In this document: in pieces, positions 59,243 to 64,000 of the stretch
Layout: every line of letters starts with the position of its first letter
Numbering within the stretch: the stretch's first letter is position 1
NCBI GenBank assembly: GCA_021108275.1
Contig: JAIORD010000027.1
Span: 62,001 to 126,000 of the forward strand
DNA: 64,000 bases
Direction: 5' to 3'
DNA from: Methanococcoides sp.
Lineage (GTDB): Archaea; Halobacteriota; Methanosarcinia; Methanosarcinales; Methanosarcinaceae
Made by a program: the position numbers and the translations under genes
The notes under the pieces: model-generated
The model's database searches: none
What the model saw: only the letters and a program-made list of their open reading frames with translations
Told to the model about the DNA's origin: nothing

Positions 59243-61183
59243 TCATATAAGTCCTCTGAAGAAGGTCCTTGCCGTAATGGCAGTTACAGTGAAAACGATT
59301 ATAGAAATTGGTAATGCCTGTCCCAGGTCATACATGAATTGTGTTCTGTCCCCGCCGTTCTCAATGGTGCTTGAAAATCTTGTGAGGATGGCTGTGATCA
59401 GTATAAGGTAGATCCCAATAGCCAGCATGAAAAGCTCCGGGGCAATTGTCTGGTCCAGGTTCTCCGGTGAAATGTTCGCAGGCCCGGGCATGATCTCCTG
59501 TGGCAATCTGCTCATCCCCTTTGCGATATTCTGCAATATCTTTGAGATCACCTCCGAAAGGGCAATTGTGACTCCTGCGATAAGAGGTGCAAATATGATC
59601 GCTGTAGTTCGCATGGTGGATGTCATGTCATAGAGGGAATGTTTTATGTTCTGTTCCACTACCTGAAGTTCCTTTAAGTGGTCTGCAAGTTTAATAATGG
59701 CAATTCCTGCTGACTGATGACTTTTATGTATGCTTTCAGTGAACATCACCATGGTCGTTTGTATCCTGTCGGAATAGATATCCCTGAAAGCCCCGAACTC
59801 TTCATCGAATATTGCAGTTCTTATGTCCGTTCGCATCGTTATCAGGTTGGTGGATATCCTTTCAAATGCTTTTCCTATATGGGATCCCTGCACTGTTCTT
59901 GCAGTATGGGCAAACGCTTCTTCTGCTGCCCGACCCTCCGAGATACGCCGACCGAGGATGAACAATGCATCTGCAAATTCGTTTTCCATCATTTTTATCT
60001 CATCACGTATTTTTTTGTATGGGGAATAAGCAGCGTTCATGTAGATCGAGAAAGCGATCACTATCCCCCATATTATCAGAAGTGTGGGCGGCAGGATGCC
60101 ATTGAGGATTTCTGTGGATATGATGTTGAAGGGATTTCCTGCATAGTCGTATAGGTAGCCTGAAATTCCAATGAGCGTTCCGGTGACCATCGCTATGATG
60201 AAAGCATTGCGTTTTTTCTTACCAATGTTCTTAAGTCCCGGGTGGATATCCGGTATGTTTTGGGGTACAAAGGTCGCTGGTCGCTGCATTAGAATATATT
60301 CAGCATAAACGAAGGTTGCAAGAGGGAGAATAATGTCATATAGTATTACCAGTGTCACAATATCGAACTTAAATCCAACAACGGTCATTGCAGGAAGCAA
60401 TGCGACCAGTGCAAGTGGTATCAATATGAATATCGAATACAGGATGTATGTGGGTGTTTTCAATCTAGCTGCAAATTGCTCCATCAGTTCTTTCGTACCA
60501 TCAAGGACGATGTCAAGGGCACGATTAAGGGTTATTATGCGCTGAGCTTCGTCAGGTTCGCTAATGGAACTTTTGATCAGGTGAAGGGACCGCTTGAAAT
60601 GTTCGCTGTTCTTTCCCCACATATCAGCAAAATCAAGAAGTGCATCATCGATATTGGAATAAACTCTAACCTGTAGGTTCCATAGCATTTTCCGAAGGTC
60701 ATATGCAAGAGGCCTGTTCGAATGGCTGGCTGCAAAATGGACTGCCTTTTCCATGTTCGATACAAGTCTCATTGACATTACTACATAGCTTAAGACCTCT
60801 GGAATGTCACCTATTGATTGTATCTTCATGTATCTTGCATGGATCTTCACATATTCACTAAGGTACAAAAGAACACACAAGGGCAAGGCAATTGTCAGGG
60901 TCGCCACAAGGGTCAATATGGTACGATCGAATGTCGTTATCTGAAATAGCAGGGTATCAAAGATCAGTAACAAAACCAAAGTGGCGAATGTTCCGGCATA
61001 GGAGAACATAACGGTCTCAAAAGGCTCTATCACGAATCCGGTAAAAGTAATTGAATCACGATACTCCTGACTAACGGAACTTTCGGCCTTTGCAGAAAAA
61101 TCGTCAATGTTTCTTATGAACCGTGAAAAATGGCGGACTGTGAACTTACAGCCTTGAATATACCAGTTCTGGGACGCTTTCAT
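59243..61183 (-). CDS. Type IV pilus/archaellum-type membrane platform protein (TadC/FlaJ family)
   Basis: The 646-residue protein has two T2SF domains, each with a cytosolic helical bundle followed by membrane segments, about nine to ten in all. It forms the membrane base on which the secretion ATPase works to assemble type IV pilin-like filaments. GGGAGTGG precedes the ATG. It starts 21 nt after the ATPase gene and belongs to the same operon. No pilin gene is in the window. Confidence 0.88.
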   Translation of the reverse strand: MKASQNWYIQGCKFTVRHFSRFIRNIDDFSAKAESSVSQEYRDSITFTGFVIEPFETVMFSYAGTFATLVLLLIFDTLLFQITTFDRTILTLVATLTIALPLCVLLYLSEYVKIHARYMKIQSIGDIPEVLSYVVMSMRLVSNMEKAVHFAASHSNRPLAYDLRKMLWNLQVRVYSNIDDALLDFADMWGKNSEHFKRSLHLIKSSISEPDEAQRIITLNRALDIVLDGTKELMEQFAARLKTPTYILYSIFILIPLALVALLPAMTVVGFKFDIVTLVILYDIILPLATFVYAEYILMQRPATFVPQNIPDIHPGLKNIGKKKRNAFIIAMVTGTLIGISGYLYDYAGNPFNIISTEILNGILPPTLLIIWGIVIAFSIYMNAAYSPYKKIRDEIKMMENEFADALFILGRRISEGRAAEEAFAHTARTVQGSHIGKAFERISTNLITMRTDIRTAIFDEEFGAFRDIYSDRIQTTMVMFTESIHKSHQSAGIAIIKLADHLKELQVVEQNIKHSLYDMTSTMRTTAIIFAPLIAGVTIALSEVISKILQNIAKGMSRLPQEIMPGPANISPENLDQTIAPELFMLAIGIYLILITAILTRFSSTIENGGDRTQFMYDLGQALPISIIVFTVTAITARTFFRGLI

Positions 61184-61204
61184 TTGAATTCCACTCCCTT
61201 TATT

Positions 61205-63518
61205 TCAGATATGGGTCGAAGAATATCTGTCAAACCAATCTGACCATTTACGATAGACATTTTCATAATCCGGTCCATTTGGATCGTTCTTTTCCATGTC
61301 CATGTAGAGCCAGAACATATTGTTGGCTTTGCTGACAGCTTCTGCTTCCACAAGATCCGGATTGGTCTGTCCTGCAATTGCCATCTTCTCTTTTATCTTC
61401 CCTCTTATACGGATGTTAAGGGAAGCGGTATCTATCGATATACCCCATTTGTGAGCGATCTTCCCGAGAATTTCGGATTGTCCTCTGTCAAGAATATCTG
61501 TGGGCATGAGCGAATCTGTTGCAGCGTTATATTCCATGATGTCTGCAAAAATATCATTTGTATCTGAATTTTCATCCCAACCGCTTACCACTTCACATAT
61601 CTGTGTAACACGCCTCTTCTTGCTCATGCTCCCGCCTATCCTTGTGTTTGTGCAGACTACAACGGCATCTGTTGCTTTAAATGAGGCCGCAGGCACTCCA
61701 AGAGTATGGACTATTCTTTCGTAAACGGCACTTGCAGATGCCCCATGGATCGTGCCAAGCACAGAATTGCCTGCAGTTCCGACCTGCATTGCTTCATAGA
61801 GGACCTTCACTTCTTCTCCTCTGACCTCTCCTCTGACAAGCGATGAATTTCCAAGCCTCAGTGCTGCCCTTAGTGCAACTTCCGGTCTAATTTCGAGATT
61901 TGTGCTGAGTATGGAAGACCGTGAGCTCATTCCCTGCATCTTCCAGCCCAGTTCCTGAAGGTCTTCGATAGGTAGTTCTCTGGTATCTTCGATGGTGAGT
62001 ATCCTGTATTTCTGTGGTATTTCCATTATCATTGCAGACAAAAGGGAGGTCTTGCCTGCCCCCACTTCTCCGGCAACGAGGATGGATGTTTCTCCATCCA
62101 TAAGAAAGCTCAATAGGCCGGCAGTGAAGGGGGGATATGGACCCTGTGGCAATGAGTTTTGGTAGTGTCCATGGTCTTCTGGAATGTTTCCTGAATGCAT
62201 ACGCAAGCCCGTTCGCACTCAATGGGTCTCCTATGACAGAAACACGGACGCCGAATTTCTTAAGTTCCATCTCGAGTATCGGGGTAGCTTCTCCAAAAGG
62301 TCTGCCGCTTATGGCACGGAATCTTGATACCATGGAGTCCAGGTCATCTTGTGATAGGAATATGTTAGTGACACATTCATCTCCATCGATGACCACATGC
62401 ACCGGATTTTTGTCTGCCGGGGCATTGATATAAACATCCGTAACCCTTGTATCAGACAAAATATCTTCAAGTATTCCAAGTCCTGTAGTGTATTTTGCCA
62501 GAAGTTCAGAATAAGTGTTCACATCTGCGGGAGCAAGTGTTATATTATGTGATCTTGCATCTTCCTCAAGCATCTTCTTTCCGATCCTTCGGAAATACTC
62601 CCTTGAGTTAGCAGGGTTTGCAAAGTTCATATCATCTGGTCTGAAACGTATCAGTTTTTTCCGAACTCTCTCAACCATTTTAAGACTATTTGCATCGAGG
62701 TTATATTCCCTGGGAATTATCATGTACAATTTTTCAGGGCGGTCTGTCATTTCATAGATGGAGACTTGTAGGTCTCTTCCATTTTTATGTTTAATATCGT
62801 AACATTCAAGGAACTCTGATAGTTCAGGGGGTTCTATGTATATCCTTGATGTGGAGAATGCCGGTCTTACATTTGGTTTTATCAATTGGTCATAATCAAT
62901 GTCCAATGTACTGTTCTCATCAAGGTCAATGAATCGTCTCAATCCCTTTTCTGTTTCCCATATCTCGTTCACGACCGAATGGAAACGTTTTGTACATATG
63001 CCACACTCATCGCCTTCATGAACTGCATCTACAATATTCAGCCCATTCGATCCTTCTTTTCCTTCTTTCTCTTCCCTAAGTTCTCCGAGAAGCTGGATCG
63101 ATCTGAAAGGGTCATTCTTTGATGTTTCGATGATATTGTTGAGCTTTTTGTTTCTATCTGAACAATATTTTCCAGATGTTCCCTTTTGACAATTGAACGA
63201 AAGGTCCAGATCAATATGGTTCCCAAGTGTTTCCTGCAAGTGTGCAAGCTCATAAAGGATCTCCATCTCTTTGCTTTCGTAATCACGTTCATAAAGATGG
63301 GAAAGGACAATTCTCTCAGCAAGTGGTTCTCTAAGGAGTGCTGAAAGTATCTGTTCACGACAGGCCCGATCGTTCAATGTGGATGAATTTTCACATGTGG
63401 AGCACATGAATATGATGGATCTCTGAGTTTTTGTCTGCCGAACTTTATATGAGCATTTGCTATCGTTTTTTGTATTTTTTTTAAAGAACGATCTATATAA
63501 ATTGCCTGTATTGGTCAC
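61205..63518 (-). pseudogene. GspE/TadA-family secretion ATPase interrupted by a frameshift
   Basis: Two overlapping frames encode one type II/IV secretion ATPase of about 770 residues. The upstream frame has a cysteine-containing N-terminal region (CSTC, CGIC), the N-terminal ATPase domain and the segment up to PKLIATGSIS. The downstream frame has PFTAGLLSF, Walker A GEVGAGKTS, an Asp-box LTIEDTREL, VRGEVRGEE and an HGASA histidine box. One extra C in a run of six (62129-62134) breaks the frame. The start may be GTG 63518 or ATG 63407. Disruption would abolish the motor unless it is an error or recoded. Confidence 0.88.
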
Positions 63519-63741
63519 GATTTCCGATCCTGCATAGATTTGCAGGGAAATATTGGATATAATTATAAAAGTATAACTATATTGTTTATTCTGTATAAAA
63601 ATTTAATATTTGTTCTGGGTGGATGTGCTTAAAAATCAGTACAAAAATAGTAAAGGACAGTACGAGATCAATAATAATAAATCAATAAAGATGGCAGTTA
63701 TTTCAACTGCCTACCTTTTCAAAATAGGAAATTCACATATA

Positions 63742-64000
63742 TCAAATTATGGGATGTTCGTTCTTGTCGCCCCTGCCAATGCCCTTGTAAACGAATCCAT
63801 TATCGATAAATGCATCCGGGTCGAGAACATTCCTTCCATCCACGATCACAGTGTTCTCCTTTCCTGTCACTGATCTAAGCTCTGTTGGGTCGAGCTTGAA
63901 GTACTCCGAATGTCCTGTCAGGATTGCAATGACATCGGCATTTTCCATAACTTCATCGATGTCTTTCATTATCTCTACATCGGGATAGTTCAGGACGTGA
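63742..64000 (-). CDS. UDP-sugar dehydrogenase, C-terminal part (partial at edge)
   Basis: The reading frame enters from the right edge and encodes the C-terminal domain of a nucleotide-sugar dehydrogenase (ADVIAILTGHSEYFKLD; VIVDGRNVLDPDAF). The family includes WecC and UDP-glucose dehydrogenase, which oxidise UDP-sugars for surface glycans. The NAD-binding and catalytic domains lie outside the window, so the substrate cannot be assigned. Confidence 0.85.
   Translation of the reverse strand, partial: HVLNYPDVEIMKDIDEVMENADVIAILTGHSEYFKLDPTELRSVTGKENTVIVDGRNVLDPDAFIDNGFVYKGIGRGDKNEHPII

Noticed and set aside
63610-63873. 87-codon plus-strand ORF near the right edge
   Set aside because: It overlaps the conserved dehydrogenase C-terminus on the other strand and has no recognisable domain.
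1-64000. CRISPR array or insertion sequence
   Set aside because: No regularly spaced short repeats and no transposase gene were seen; the only tandem array is the tRNA-Leu repeat.

Overview
The window is chromosomal DNA of a cytochrome-containing methylotrophic methanogen of the Methanosarcinaceae. The evidence is a membrane heterodisulfide reductase HdrED, an MtmB-family methylamine methyltransferase homologue, two-subunit pyruvate carboxylase, D-family DNA polymerase, MCM, archaeal r-protein operons with eukaryote-type members (eS4, eL19, eL32), archaeal RNase P RNA plus Rpp29, and PGF-CTERM surface proteins. The modest GC content and gene set suggest a Methanococcoides-like organism; the genus is a guess.

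Layout. 0.2-3.7 kb: PolD large subunit. 3.8-9.4 kb: exported protein, pycB-pycA-birA, and a PGF-CTERM surface protein. 9.5-14.4 kb (minus): trmJ-like, then mcm-DUF424-two coiled-coil proteins. 14.6-19.5 kb: rubrerythrin-like protein, small siroheme reductase, hdrE-hdrD and two DUF116 genes. 19.5-22.6 kb: RNase P RNA, an Hsp20/GvpH-like protein, a response regulator and a methyltransferase. 23.2-39.3 kb: the large uL3-to-secY-to-cbf5 ribosomal/secretion cluster, ending at tRNA-Ser(GGA). 39.5-48.2 kb: an accessory segment with a TIR/deoxyribosyltransferase-like protein, zinc ribbon, multiheme cytochrome c, DJ-1 protein, M1 aminopeptidase, a frameshifted HAD hydrolase and a DMT transporter. 48.5-50.8 kb: rps13-rps4-rps11-rpoD. 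50.8-51.4 kb: four identical tandem tRNA-Leu(GAG) genes in a 166-bp repeat. 51.6-56.4 kb: an unusual operon (MtmB paralogue without pyrrolysine, Orc1/Cdc6-like ATPase, HyuA-like ASKHA protein) behind a repeat-rich promoter. 56.4-64 kb: a 26-aa sORF, uppS, DUF2551, a radical SAM protein, a ferredoxin, a pilus/secretion motor whose ATPase gene is frameshifted, and a partial nucleotide-sugar dehydrogenase.

The best candidate for an undescribed system is the 51.6-56.3 kb operon. Its methyltransferase homologue has an ordinary ATG (Met196) where MtmB has the pyrrolysine codon, and it is tightly linked to an AAA+ Orc/Cdc6-type winged-helix protein and an ASKHA-fold ATPase. Its promoter has an inverted-repeat pair flanking the TATA box. 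Other signals of note are the tandem tRNA-Leu quadruplication, the CXXCK-containing PGF-CTERM cytochrome, the mcm-linked coiled-coil pair, and structured leaders before the r-protein operons. No tools were run: family assignments come from reading the translations and remembered family motifs.
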